In this document: piece by piece, positions 35,774 through 43,492 of the stretch
How positions within the stretch are numbered: the stretch's first letter is position 1
Layout: each line of letters starts with the position of its first letter
Assembly (NCBI RefSeq): GCF_027797465.1
Contig: NZ_CP115608.1
Coordinates: 558,001-622,000, forward strand
Origin: Campylobacter sp. CN_NE2
GTDB lineage: Bacteria > Campylobacterota > Campylobacteria > Campylobacterales > Campylobacteraceae
Length of the DNA stretch: 64,000 nucleotides
Reading direction: 5' to 3'
Notes under the pieces: model-generated
Told to the model about the DNA's origin: nothing
Database searches by the model: none
The model's input: only the letters and a program-made list of their open reading frames with translations
Position numbers and translations under genes: made by a program

Positions 35774-37730
35774 AAATATTTTTACAAATTTCTATAAATT
35801 TTTCATCATTTAATTCATCAAATTTGCAAATTTGATAAACCATTTTACCATCATCGATAAAGCTAAATTCTCCGTTAAATTTAGGCTTTGGTTTGTCGGT
35901 TATCATACCATTATCGTTCAAAACAGCTCGAATTTTTTCATAATCATCATAAAAATATTCTTGCAAAAGCGGAATAATTTTATTTTTAAAGGCTTTTCGC
36001 AAATCGCTTAAATTCGCAACGCCGATAAAATAAGCATGACCGATTGTATGCTCTCTATCGAGCAAAAATTCTATTCTTTCGTTAATCGCATTTAAAAGCT
36101 TTTGCAAATTTACGCCGTCGATATTTTCGCTTAAATTTTCAGCTTTTGGCATCATCTCCACAAACTCAAATCGTCTTCTAAGAGCGGTATCGATTAAGGC
36201 GATAGAGCGGTCCGCTGTATTCATAGTGCCGATTATATAAAGATTTTTTGGCACTCCAAAACCTTTGCCGTTATCAAATTTTTTGCCACTATACGGCAAC
36301 GCAACCCTTAATTCTTCGGGATTTTTTATGCGTTTGCTTTCTTCTATCAGCGTAATCAACTCGCCAAAAATCTTTGAGATATTTCCGCGATTGATTTCGT
36401 CTATGATTAGGATATATGGCTCTTGTTTAATTCTTTGTATGGCTTCGATAATTAAATTTTTATTTGTTTTTACTTGTTGAAATGTTTTTATGCCAAAATT
36501 AACTTCATCGAATTTTATATAGCTATCCGTATCTTTTGCATACCAAAGCCACTTAATTTTTCTATAAATTTTTTCCTTTTCTTCTTTTATAATATTTTCT
36601 ATAATGCCAAATGCTCGTATTGTTTTACTTTTGCCATTTGTAGAAGTTGGGATAACTATATAATGTCCATTTTGAGCCGAATTTTTAAGTTCATCATAGC
36701 CATAATTCTTGAAAGTATAAACATACTTATTTTCTATACACTCATCAAAATAATCATTTTCTTTTTCGCCGTTAGGAAGCGTATAAAGTCTCCATAAAGT
36801 TTTTTCTTTGTCTAAATTTTGTATAGAATTTGCCCTTTCGCAAATTTCTTTAAAAATTCCGTTTTTTATCTCGTATTTTAACTCGCCGCTTTGGGAATTT
36901 TTATCATCAAACACAGGCTTTATGCCTTCGACAAACTCTTCATAGCCATAACTTTGATGAAAAGTTATGAACTCGATTTGTCCGTTTTGGCGATATTTAT
37001 CAAATTTAGCCTTTCTATTTTCGGAAGGACTTTCGCCCAAAATTTGTAAAGCCAAATTTACAACTTCATAAGTCTTACCAGTCCCCGGAGGTCCGTAAAG
37101 AATTTGATTTAGTGGGAATTTCATTTTCTCCCCTTTATTTTCACTATTTGGTTGTATTTTTAAATTTTGATTAGTATTTTGTATCGGTCTAAAATCATCA
37201 ACACTAAATTCATTAAAAATATTTATTAAATTTTCTAATTCTGTAATCATATCATCTGATATTTCATTAAATTCTTTTTGATACCAAGCCGTTCTTTTAC
37301 CTTTGAAATTTTCTTTTTTATCTCGTTGGTTTAATAAATTATAAGCATTGCAATATATATCGTTTGCTATTGCTCCACCTATCATAGTATAGAATTTTTT
37401 ATCATTATGATTATATATTAAAATTACATAAAATCCTTTTTTTTGAGTGAAATTATCTGTATTTACCAAATATTTTTGCAAAATATCTTTTCTACAAAAA
37501 CAAATATTTGGAGTTTTACTTAACTTACCGCTACCAACACCAATATCCACTACAATATTATCAAATTTTGTTTTCAAATTTTCTTTTATTGGTTCTATTT
37601 GTTGTGGTATTCCTGTTGTTTTATCTGTTTCCTTACGATTATCAATTATCCTTACAAATTCACTTACAGCAGATTTTAAAATTTCTCTTTGTTCTTGTGT
37701 GAATTTTAATAATTCTCTATCACTAGCCAT
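35766..37730 (-). CDS. mcrB: McrB-family motor with MrcB-type N-domain and inserted EVE-like domain
   Basis: 654 residues. The N-terminus (about 1-180, with KTPNICFCRKDI and KKGFYVILIYNHNDKKFYTM) resembles the MrcB N-terminal DNA-recognition domain (DUF3578). The AAA+ motor has Walker A LYGPPGTGKTYEV (213-220), ITFHQSYGYEEFVEGIKP, Walker B YILIIDEINRGN (440-446), the McrB GTPase signature MNTADRS (503-509) and arginines ALRRRFEF. Between the first motor strand region (about 300) and Walker B, about 130 extra residues are inserted; they include NGHYIVIPTSTNGKSKTIRA and IKWLWYAKD, which look like an EVE/PUA fold. The C-terminal helical lid is complete. Confidence 0.9.
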   Translation of the reverse strand: MASDRELLKFTQEQREILKSAVSEFVRIIDNRKETDKTTGIPQQIEPIKENLKTKFDNIVVDIGVGSGKLSKTPNICFCRKDILQKYLVNTDNFTQKKGFYVILIYNHNDKKFYTMIGGAIANDIYCNAYNLLNQRDKKENFKGKRTAWYQKEFNEISDDMITELENLINIFNEFSVDDFRPIQNTNQNLKIQPNSENKGEKMKFPLNQILYGPPGTGKTYEVVNLALQILGESPSENRKAKFDKYRQNGQIEFITFHQSYGYEEFVEGIKPVFDDKNSQSGELKYEIKNGIFKEICERANSIQNLDKEKTLWRLYTLPNGEKENDYFDECIENKYVYTFKNYGYDELKNSAQNGHYIVIPTSTNGKSKTIRAFGIIENIIKEEKEKIYRKIKWLWYAKDTDSYIKFDEVNFGIKTFQQVKTNKNLIIEAIQRIKQEPYILIIDEINRGNISKIFGELITLIEESKRIKNPEELRVALPYSGKKFDNGKGFGVPKNLYIIGTMNTADRSIALIDTALRRRFEFVEMMPKAENLSENIDGVNLQKLLNAINERIEFLLDREHTIGHAYFIGVANLSDLRKAFKNKIIPLLQEYFYDDYEKIRAVLNDNGMITDKPKPKFNGEFSFIDDGKMVYQICKFDELNDEKFIEICKNIYE

Positions 37731-37817
37731 TTTATCTCCCCATTTTGAAAAACTAAAAACTCCAAATTCTACCTAAATTTGGCAAAATATAAGATGAAAT
37801 TTAGTATTATAACGCCT

Positions 37818-38075
37818 ATGAGAGTAGATAAATTTTTAAATTCAGTAAATATCACAAAACGCAGAGCCGTCAGCGAAGATATGTGTAAAAGTGGCGTTGT
37901 CTATATAAACGGCGTTTTAGCAAAAGCTAGTAAAATGCTTAAAATCGGCGATGTCATCACAATAAAATTTTTAGAAAAAGATAAAAGTTATCAAGTTTTG
38001 AGCTTTCCGACTACAAAAAACACGCCAAAAAGTGAGCAAGAAAAATATGTCAAAGAAGTTCGAATTTGTCCTTAG
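37818..38075 (+). CDS. S4-domain RNA-binding protein (RqcP/Hsp15-like)
   Basis: 85 residues from the ATG at 37818. The frame also has a TTG at 37779, but homologs of this type begin at MRVDKFLNSVNITKRRAVSE, so the downstream ATG is preferred even though no strong ribosome site is seen. The S4 fold is clear (RVDKFLNSVNITKRR, CKSGVVYINGVLAKASKMLK, IGDVITIKF). Family members bind rRNA or stalled 50S-peptidyl-tRNA complexes. In C. jejuni, as I recall, the same S4 gene starts the string with tsaE and lptB. The 3' end overlaps tsaE. Confidence 0.88.
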   Translation: MRVDKFLNSVNITKRRAVSEDMCKSGVVYINGVLAKASKMLKIGDVITIKFLEKDKSYQVLSFPTTKNTPKSEQEKYVKEVRICP

Positions 38076-38469
38076 CCTTAGCGAAATTTCGCAAATCGCA
38101 GAAATTTTGCCAAAAAAAGGGATAATACTGCTTATGGGCGATTTAGCTAGTGGCAAAACAACGCTAGTTAAGACAATCGCCAAATTTCACGGCATAGACG
38201 AAAAAATCGTAAATTCGCCGACATTTTCGATTATGCAAAAATATGGGCAAATTTATCATTATGACATTTACAATGACGGCTCGTCAGGACTACTTAAAAA
38301 CGGTCTTTTTGAGAATTTTTTTGAAGAGGGGCTTCATATCGTCGAGTGGGCAGATGAAAATTTAATCGAGCTGTTAAAAAAATATTTGCTTGATTTTTGT
38401 ATCGTAAAAATCGAAATCAACGGCAACAAACGCAAATACGAGGTAAATAATGCATATACTAGAAGTTAA
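38047..38469 (+). CDS. tsaE: tRNA threonylcarbamoyladenosine biosynthesis ATPase TsaE
   Basis: 140 residues from the ATG at 38047 (a GTG at 38032 is in frame but overlaps S4 more deeply). The P-loop GDLASGKTTLVKTIAKFHG, SPTFSIMQKYG, YHYDIYN and LHIVEWADENL mark TsaE, the ATPase partner of TsaBD in t6A37 tRNA modification. It overlaps the S4 gene by 29 bases and lptB by 20, so the three genes are coupled. Confidence 0.94.
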   Translation: MSKKFEFVLSLSEISQIAEILPKKGIILLMGDLASGKTTLVKTIAKFHGIDEKIVNSPTFSIMQKYGQIYHYDIYNDGSSGLLKNGLFENFFEEGLHIVEWADENLIELLKKYLLDFCIVKIEINGNKRKYEVNNAYTRS

Positions 38470-39184
38470 AAATTTAACAAAAACGATAAAAAAAACGCAA
38501 ATCATAAAAGGCGTTTCGCTCGAAGTGCAAAACGGCGAAGTCGTGGGCTTGCTAGGACCAAATGGCGCAGGAAAAACAACGACATTTTATATGATTTGTG
38601 GGCTTATTTCTAGCACGAGCGGTGCGATTTTTCTTGATTTTAAGGACATTAGCAATGTCCCGCTTCACAAACGCGCCAAACTTGGCATTGGTTACCTGCC
38701 GCAAGAAAGTAGCATTTTTAAGGATTTAAGCGTAGAAGAAAATTTAATGCTTGCCGCTGAAATCACCTATAAAGACAAAAAAACAGCTGCCGAGAAAGTC
38801 GATGAAATGCTAAATTTGCTAAATATCGAGCCAATAAGGGAGCGAAAAGGCGTGAGCCTAAGCGGTGGCGAGAGAAGGCGTTGCGAAATCGCGCGAAGTC
38901 TAATGATAACGCCGAAATTTTTATTACTTGATGAGCCGTTTGCGGGGGTCGATCCTATCGCAGTTAGCGACATACAAAACATCGTGCGAAGCCTAAAAGA
39001 GCTTGACATCGGGATTTTGATAACCGACCACAATGTCCGCGAAACTTTGGCGATTTGCGATAGAGCTTATGTCATAAAAGACGGCGAGTTGCTCACTAGC
39101 GGCACAGCCAAACAGGTCGCAAACGATGAAAATGTGCGAAAATACTATCTTGGTGATAATTTTAAATTTGATAGCGAATTGTAA
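38450..39184 (+). CDS. lptB: LPS export ABC transporter ATPase LptB
   Basis: 244 residues. It drives lipopolysaccharide extraction from the inner membrane with LptFG. Motifs are VVGLLGPNGAGKTTTFYMIC (Walker A), the Q-loop in IGYLPQESSIFKDLS, signature VSLSGGERRRCEIARSLM, Walker B KFLLLDEPFAGVDP and H-loop ILITDHNVRE. Single ABC domain of the expected length. In C. jejuni rpoN follows it as I remember; here the synteny breaks at the repeat-rich gap that starts at 39185. Confidence 0.95.
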   Translation: MHILEVKNLTKTIKKTQIIKGVSLEVQNGEVVGLLGPNGAGKTTTFYMICGLISSTSGAIFLDFKDISNVPLHKRAKLGIGYLPQESSIFKDLSVEENLMLAAEITYKDKKTAAEKVDEMLNLLNIEPIRERKGVSLSGGERRRCEIARSLMITPKFLLLDEPFAGVDPIAVSDIQNIVRSLKELDIGILITDHNVRETLAICDRAYVIKDGELLTSGTAKQVANDENVRKYYLGDNFKFDSEL

Positions 39185-39239
39185 ATTTTATCATTAAACC
39201 AAATATTTTTTATGAATTTTTTGGTTTGCCAAAAAATTT

Positions 39240-39439
39240 GTCATTCTGAGTGTAGCTTAGCGAAACGAAGAATCTCAAAAAAATTACAAAAAAACAAATT
39301 TACAAATTTGCGTTTTAAAATGAAATTGCCACGATTTTTTCCTACGAAAAAAATCTCGCATTGACGATAATTTGCAAATTTATAAATTCTCGCATAGCCT
39401 ACGAGATTCTTCGCTTCATTTCATTTCGCTCAGAATGAC
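39240..39439. repeat. Inverted element with GTCATTCTGAG...GAAGAATCTC arms
   Basis: Two 37-base arms in inverted orientation: 39240-39276 and 39403-39439. After reverse-complementing the second, the outer 11 bases (GTCATTCTGAG) and inner 10 bases (GAAGAATCTC) are identical, whereas the 16 bases between them differ. The two arms are 126 bases apart. Similar GTCATTCTGAG/GAAGAATCTC intergenic palindromes occur in many unrelated bacteria as far as I remember; their mobility mechanism is not established. Confidence 0.85.
39325..39365 (-). repeat. GTCATTGCGAG-type palindrome, copy A
   Basis: Imperfect 41-base palindrome; read on the minus strand it begins GTCAATGCGAGATTTTTT and ends AAAAAATCGTGGCAAT. 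It nearly matches copy B at 40945-40984 in the opposite orientation, on the far side of hisD. It sits inside the larger inverted element. Confidence 0.8.
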
Positions 39440-39486
39440 AAAAAAACAAAAAAACGCAATTTTGCCTTTAAACAAAATTCGAATTT

Positions 39487-40773
39487 TTACTTCTTATATC
39501 TTATTTCAACCGACTTTTTATGCGCCGTTAAGCCCTCTGCTTCGGCTAATGCCATACAAGCTGCGCCCAGTTCATCGACACTTTTTTTATTCATCGCTAT
39601 GATAGAACTTCGTTTGATAAAGTGATAAACCCCAAGCGGCGAGAAAAATCTCGCACTGCCACCAGTCGGCAAAGTGTGATTTGGTCCAGCTAAATAATCC
39701 CCCAAAGCTTCCGGCGTATAGTGTCCTAAGAAAATCGCCCCTGCGTGTTTTATGCGTGGTAGTATCTCATAGGCATTGTCGGTGGCGATTTCAAGGTGTT
39801 CGACGGCTAGATCGTTCATCAAATCTATCGCTTCGTCAAAATTTTTAGCGATGATAATCGCCGCTTTATCGTCAATGCTCTTTCTAGCGATACTCTCGCG
39901 CTCTAATGTAGGCAAAATTTTATAAATTTCATCTTTCACGGCGTTTGCGAACGCTTCATCGCTTGTAACCATTATGCTACTTGCGATTTCGTCGTGTTCG
40001 GCTTGGCTAAGCAAATCAACAGCCGTGTGGTAGGCGTCTGCCGAGCCGTCGGCTAGGACGCCCACTTCGCTAGGACCTGCGATCATATCGATATTTACAT
40101 CGCCAAAAACTAGCTTTTTAGCAGTCGCTACGAAAATATTTCCGGGACCTGTTATGACATCGACTTTTTCTATCGTTTCCGTGCCATACGCCATCGCGGC
40201 GACGGCACTTGCGCCCCCTACTTTGTAGGCTTTTTTGATTTTTAGCACATGCATGGCAGCAAGAAGTAGCGAATTTACAGCACCGCCCACAGCAGGTGTG
40301 CAGACGGTTATATCACTCACACCTGCGACGATTGCGGGGATTGCGTTCATCAAAAGCGAACTTGGATACGCCGCCTTTCCGCCCGGCACATACAGCCCCG
40401 CACGATCGACAGGAGTGATTTTTTGCCCTAGCATTTCGCCAAATTTGCCAAATTCGATCCAGCTTTTTTCAAGCTGTTTTTCGTGGTAGGCAAAAATGCG
40501 ATCATACGCCACTTGTAAGGCATTTTTTAGCTCGTTTGAGAGCTCATCAAAAGCCTTTTTCATCTCGTCTTGCGTGATAGCGAGATTGCCCTGCACTTCC
40601 CATTTGTCAAATTTGGCGATTTGCTCGTTTAAGGCTTCATCGCCCCTAGCTTTTATATCATCTATTATGCCCGTAACTATCGGCATAACGCTTTTCATAT
40701 CTATATCGGAGCGATTGACAAGCTTTTTAAATTCGGCTTTAAAATCCGCTTCGTTTGATTTTAAAATTTTCAT
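39487..40773 (-). CDS. hisD: Histidinol dehydrogenase
   Basis: 428 residues. It carries out the last two NAD-dependent oxidations of histidine synthesis. Diagnostic segments are DRAGLYVPGGKAAYPSSLLM, VDVITGPGNIFVATAKKLVF, DMIAGPSEVGVLAD, LLSQAEHDEIASS (metal and catalytic His/Glu), the catalytic AVEHLEIAT and YLAGPNHTLPTGGSARFFSP. Full length. It stands alone among non-histidine genes and is bracketed by inverted copies of a palindromic element. A TGCTATAAAC -10 box and an AAAGGG ribosome site lie upstream on the minus strand (near 40807-40812). Confidence 0.97.
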   Translation of the reverse strand: MKILKSNEADFKAEFKKLVNRSDIDMKSVMPIVTGIIDDIKARGDEALNEQIAKFDKWEVQGNLAITQDEMKKAFDELSNELKNALQVAYDRIFAYHEKQLEKSWIEFGKFGEMLGQKITPVDRAGLYVPGGKAAYPSSLLMNAIPAIVAGVSDITVCTPAVGGAVNSLLLAAMHVLKIKKAYKVGGASAVAAMAYGTETIEKVDVITGPGNIFVATAKKLVFGDVNIDMIAGPSEVGVLADGSADAYHTAVDLLSQAEHDEIASSIMVTSDEAFANAVKDEIYKILPTLERESIARKSIDDKAAIIIAKNFDEAIDLMNDLAVEHLEIATDNAYEILPRIKHAGAIFLGHYTPEALGDYLAGPNHTLPTGGSARFFSPLGVYHFIKRSSIIAMNKKSVDELGAACMALAEAEGLTAHKKSVEIRYKK

Positions 40774-40944
40774 ATTTTTACCCTTTAAATTTTTTATAAA
40801 TTTTAGTTTATAGCATAATTTAGTTTTGAATTTAATAAAATTTGCAAATTTGTTTGATTTACTCTGCTACGCTTCGCTTCGCAAGAAACCTGCCACGCAC
40901 TTTGTGTATGGCACCGCTTCGCTTGTTTTCACAGAACTTCGTTT

Positions 40945-40984
40945 GTCATTGCGAGATTTTGCATTAGCAAAAATCGTGGCAATC
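40945..40984 (+). repeat. GTCATTGCGAG-type palindrome, copy B
   Basis: 40 bases beginning GTCATTGCGAGATTTTGC and ending AAAAATCGTGGCAATC. It is an imperfect palindrome closely matching copy A at 39325-39365 in the opposite orientation. Just before it (40861-40944), decayed repeat-like sequence (TACGCTTCGCTTCGCAAGAA, GCACCGCTTCGCTTG) fills most of the gap between hisD and the RloC-like gene. Confidence 0.8.
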
Positions 40985-41053
40985 ACCAAAACCAAAATAA
41001 ATTTTACAAATTACTTATAAATATTCTAAATTTTTACGATTTTAATCTGCTAT

Positions 41054-43489
41054 TTATATTGTATTTTGTTTAATATCTTCTATCCATTGTTTAATTTGAT
41101 TTTCTTTATCTACTCCTAAATGAGTAAGAATATGAAGTTTATTTAAGCAATATAAGAAACATATAACAGATTTTGCTGTTCTTTGTTTTTCTGTATCTGG
41201 AACAAAGTCAAAAAAACTCATTGATTTTGCTTTTTCTTCAAAATGACTTTCACCATGAAGCACCAAACGATACATAAGATTTTCAAAATATTTTGAAATT
41301 TCACTATCTTCAATAATTGATAGAATTTCTTTATTAGTTGAAATTTCTTCTATACCTTTTTTATAGATAAATGTTCCGTATGCTTCCAATACTCTTCGCA
41401 TTACATTACCAATAGTTAGTGATGAATTATCATCAATCTTTAATGCAAAGTCATATATTTCATTAAGTAATTTTGTATATTCATGTCGCTTTCTAAAAGG
41501 GAAATCTACTATTTCTTTTCCTTTTAACTCTAATAATGAATATATATATTTATATCCACTAATTTTAGGAAAGTAATCAACTATTTCTGATGCTACTTTT
41601 TGTAAATCAAAATATGTTTGTATATCGTGAGTGAAAATAACTGCTTTTGTATTTTCATTACCACAAAGATATTGTTTTAATTTATGGCGTAGAAAGGATA
41701 ATAATCCAATACGATTTTCCATATCAAAACTGGATACAGGGTCATCAATAACCAATAAATATGGATTGCTATAATCTCCTTGCTCTTTATCTTTCATTGT
41801 TTGAGAAAAGAAATAGCACATAGCAATCGCATTTCTTTCACCAGTAGAAATTTTATTAGGTTTAACATTATTACCCATAGATTTTAAGCAATATTTTTCA
41901 TCACGATATTCAATTTCAAGACGATTATTTGCAAAGAATATATATTGCAATCCTTTGTTAATTTCTTCAACAGCAATTTCTACTTTATTTTTATCTGCTA
42001 TCAATTTTTTAATAGTTTTTTCACATTCTTCTAAATTTTTTATATCATTTTTTAACTTATCATCTTCTTGTTTTTTTATTGTTTCTTTTTCTTGAAATTT
42101 TTTATATTCATTGCATATATCATAATAAGCAATGTTATCATTTATAGCATTTAATTGATTTTTAATTGAATTTGTATCAATAGTGTTGTTGTTATATTCA
42201 AGGCGTAATCCTTCTAACTGTTTTAATTTTAATATAAGAGTATCGAATTTATTTTGAATATCAGTATATCCTAATGTTACAGGTTGATAAACATTTCCTG
42301 ATTTTTCTTCAATTTTATTATTTATCATTTTTACACAATCATTAAATTGTGTTAATGCTGTACTACATTCTTCAATAACTGTTTTATCTAAAACAGAAAA
42401 ATCATTAAAATTTATTGTAATTTCTTCTCTTTTATATGCTTGTAATTCTTGTTTATGTTCTTCGTTGGCTTTACTTAATATTTTTTCTATACTTGCAAAT
42501 AATTCTTGTTTATGAGTAGATGAAACTTCTTGTGTACAAAATGGACATCTATCATTTTCATTATTCGCAAAAAAATCTTTAATCTCATGTAAGTGCCGTT
42601 CTTGTTTTTCTTTCATAATAGAAAGCAAAAATTTTTCTCGTTCAGAAAGATTAGGTTGTTCAATTTTTTTTAATAATAAATCGATAAATCCCTTTTCATC
42701 AAAAGTAAAAGAAAAATTGCTTGGCACTTCGGCAGAAATCTGTTTTGCACCGCTTTGAACAGTTTTTAATTCTTCTAATAATTTGTTATATTCTATAATC
42801 AAAGCATCTCGTGATTTTGTAGGAGATAAGTTTATAAAATCTTTATATTTATCATCACTAACAGAAGTCGCTCTGCGTGGATTTTCACCTGCAATCTGTT
42901 TTATTTTAAAATCTCTTTCTGCCCAATTTTTATTACCTTGATTATCTTGACCTTTCAGGTTGCTCATCATTTTTTTAAACCAATAATTTGGCGAATTTTC
43001 ATTTCTATCATCATTCAAATCATCACATTTGTTCTTTTGTTCTTTTTTTTCATTTTCTAATTCAATTTTTTTGTTTTCTTCATCTTTTAATTGCTTTTCA
43101 ATATCTACCATATCTCCTAACATAACAATGGTATCTAAACCATCTTCTTTGATACGAATATTATTGTCTATATATGTTTCATCAAATACAAAAATATTAT
43201 TTTTATCATCGTTAGTTACATTATTATCTTTGTCGATAAGTTCTGCCGTAGTAATATCTCGAATATCATCGCCTTTAATCTTATTAAATGAAGTAGCAAT
43301 GGTACTTTTACCAGAACCATTTTTACCATAAATAAGACTTATTCTTGTTACTGATATTTCCTTTTTATCTTTTTTTTCTTCTTTTTCTTCCTTTGGAACT
43401 TTATATGGAAATAATTGTAATACAGTTTCACTATCAAAATTATTTCCTTGCAATTTAATACCTGTAATATTATTTAATTGTGTTACCAT
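41054..43489 (-). CDS. RloC-like AAA ATPase with zinc hook, candidate anticodon nuclease
   Basis: 811 residues, AAA_13/ABC-type. Motifs: Walker A YGKNGSGKST (55-62), a coiled coil broken by a zinc hook DRCPFCTQ (Cys 315 and 318), a second coiled coil (to about 510), an ABC signature-like KISTGERNAIAMCY (547-), Walker B LLVIDDPVSSFD (580-589) and an H-loop IFTHDIQ. The final 120 residues hold NVMRRVLEAYG (Arg 698/699, Glu 702) and YRLVLHGESH (Arg 741, His 745/749), fitting the Arg-Glu-His HEPN-like active site of PrrC/RloC. RloC cuts tRNA wobble nucleotides after DNA damage or phage attack (family knowledge). No restriction-modification genes are adjacent. It starts 3 nt after the PLP gene stop with AAGGA as ribosome site. 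Confidence 0.82.
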   Translation of the reverse strand: MVTQLNNITGIKLQGNNFDSETVLQLFPYKVPKEEKEEKKDKKEISVTRISLIYGKNGSGKSTIATSFNKIKGDDIRDITTAELIDKDNNVTNDDKNNIFVFDETYIDNNIRIKEDGLDTIVMLGDMVDIEKQLKDEENKKIELENEKKEQKNKCDDLNDDRNENSPNYWFKKMMSNLKGQDNQGNKNWAERDFKIKQIAGENPRRATSVSDDKYKDFINLSPTKSRDALIIEYNKLLEELKTVQSGAKQISAEVPSNFSFTFDEKGFIDLLLKKIEQPNLSEREKFLLSIMKEKQERHLHEIKDFFANNENDRCPFCTQEVSSTHKQELFASIEKILSKANEEHKQELQAYKREEITINFNDFSVLDKTVIEECSTALTQFNDCVKMINNKIEEKSGNVYQPVTLGYTDIQNKFDTLILKLKQLEGLRLEYNNNTIDTNSIKNQLNAINDNIAYYDICNEYKKFQEKETIKKQEDDKLKNDIKNLEECEKTIKKLIADKNKVEIAVEEINKGLQYIFFANNRLEIEYRDEKYCLKSMGNNVKPNKISTGERNAIAMCYFFSQTMKDKEQGDYSNPYLLVIDDPVSSFDMENRIGLLSFLRHKLKQYLCGNENTKAVIFTHDIQTYFDLQKVASEIVDYFPKISGYKYIYSLLELKGKEIVDFPFRKRHEYTKLLNEIYDFALKIDDNSSLTIGNVMRRVLEAYGTFIYKKGIEEISTNKEILSIIEDSEISKYFENLMYRLVLHGESHFEEKAKSMSFFDFVPDTEKQRTAKSVICFLYCLNKLHILTHLGVDKENQIKQWIEDIKQNTI

Positions 43490-43492
43490 AGT

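Larger units (their letters stand above)
39185..39486. other. 302-base convergent intergenic region holding dispersed palindromic elements
   Basis: No gene is supported here. The stretch contains the inverted GTCATTCTGAG element (39240-39439) with a nested GTCATTGCGAG-type palindrome (39325-39365). It lies between the lptB and hisD 3' ends. A short open frame at 39372-39602 reads through the repeat into antisense hisD and is not credible as a gene. Confidence 0.8.

Noticed and set aside
39372-39602. Small ORF in the lptB-hisD gap
   Set aside because: It runs through the repeat element and into antisense hisD, with no ribosome site.
40826-41020. Small ORF in the hisD-RloC gap
   Set aside because: It covers the palindromic repeat remnants and has no ribosome site or domain.
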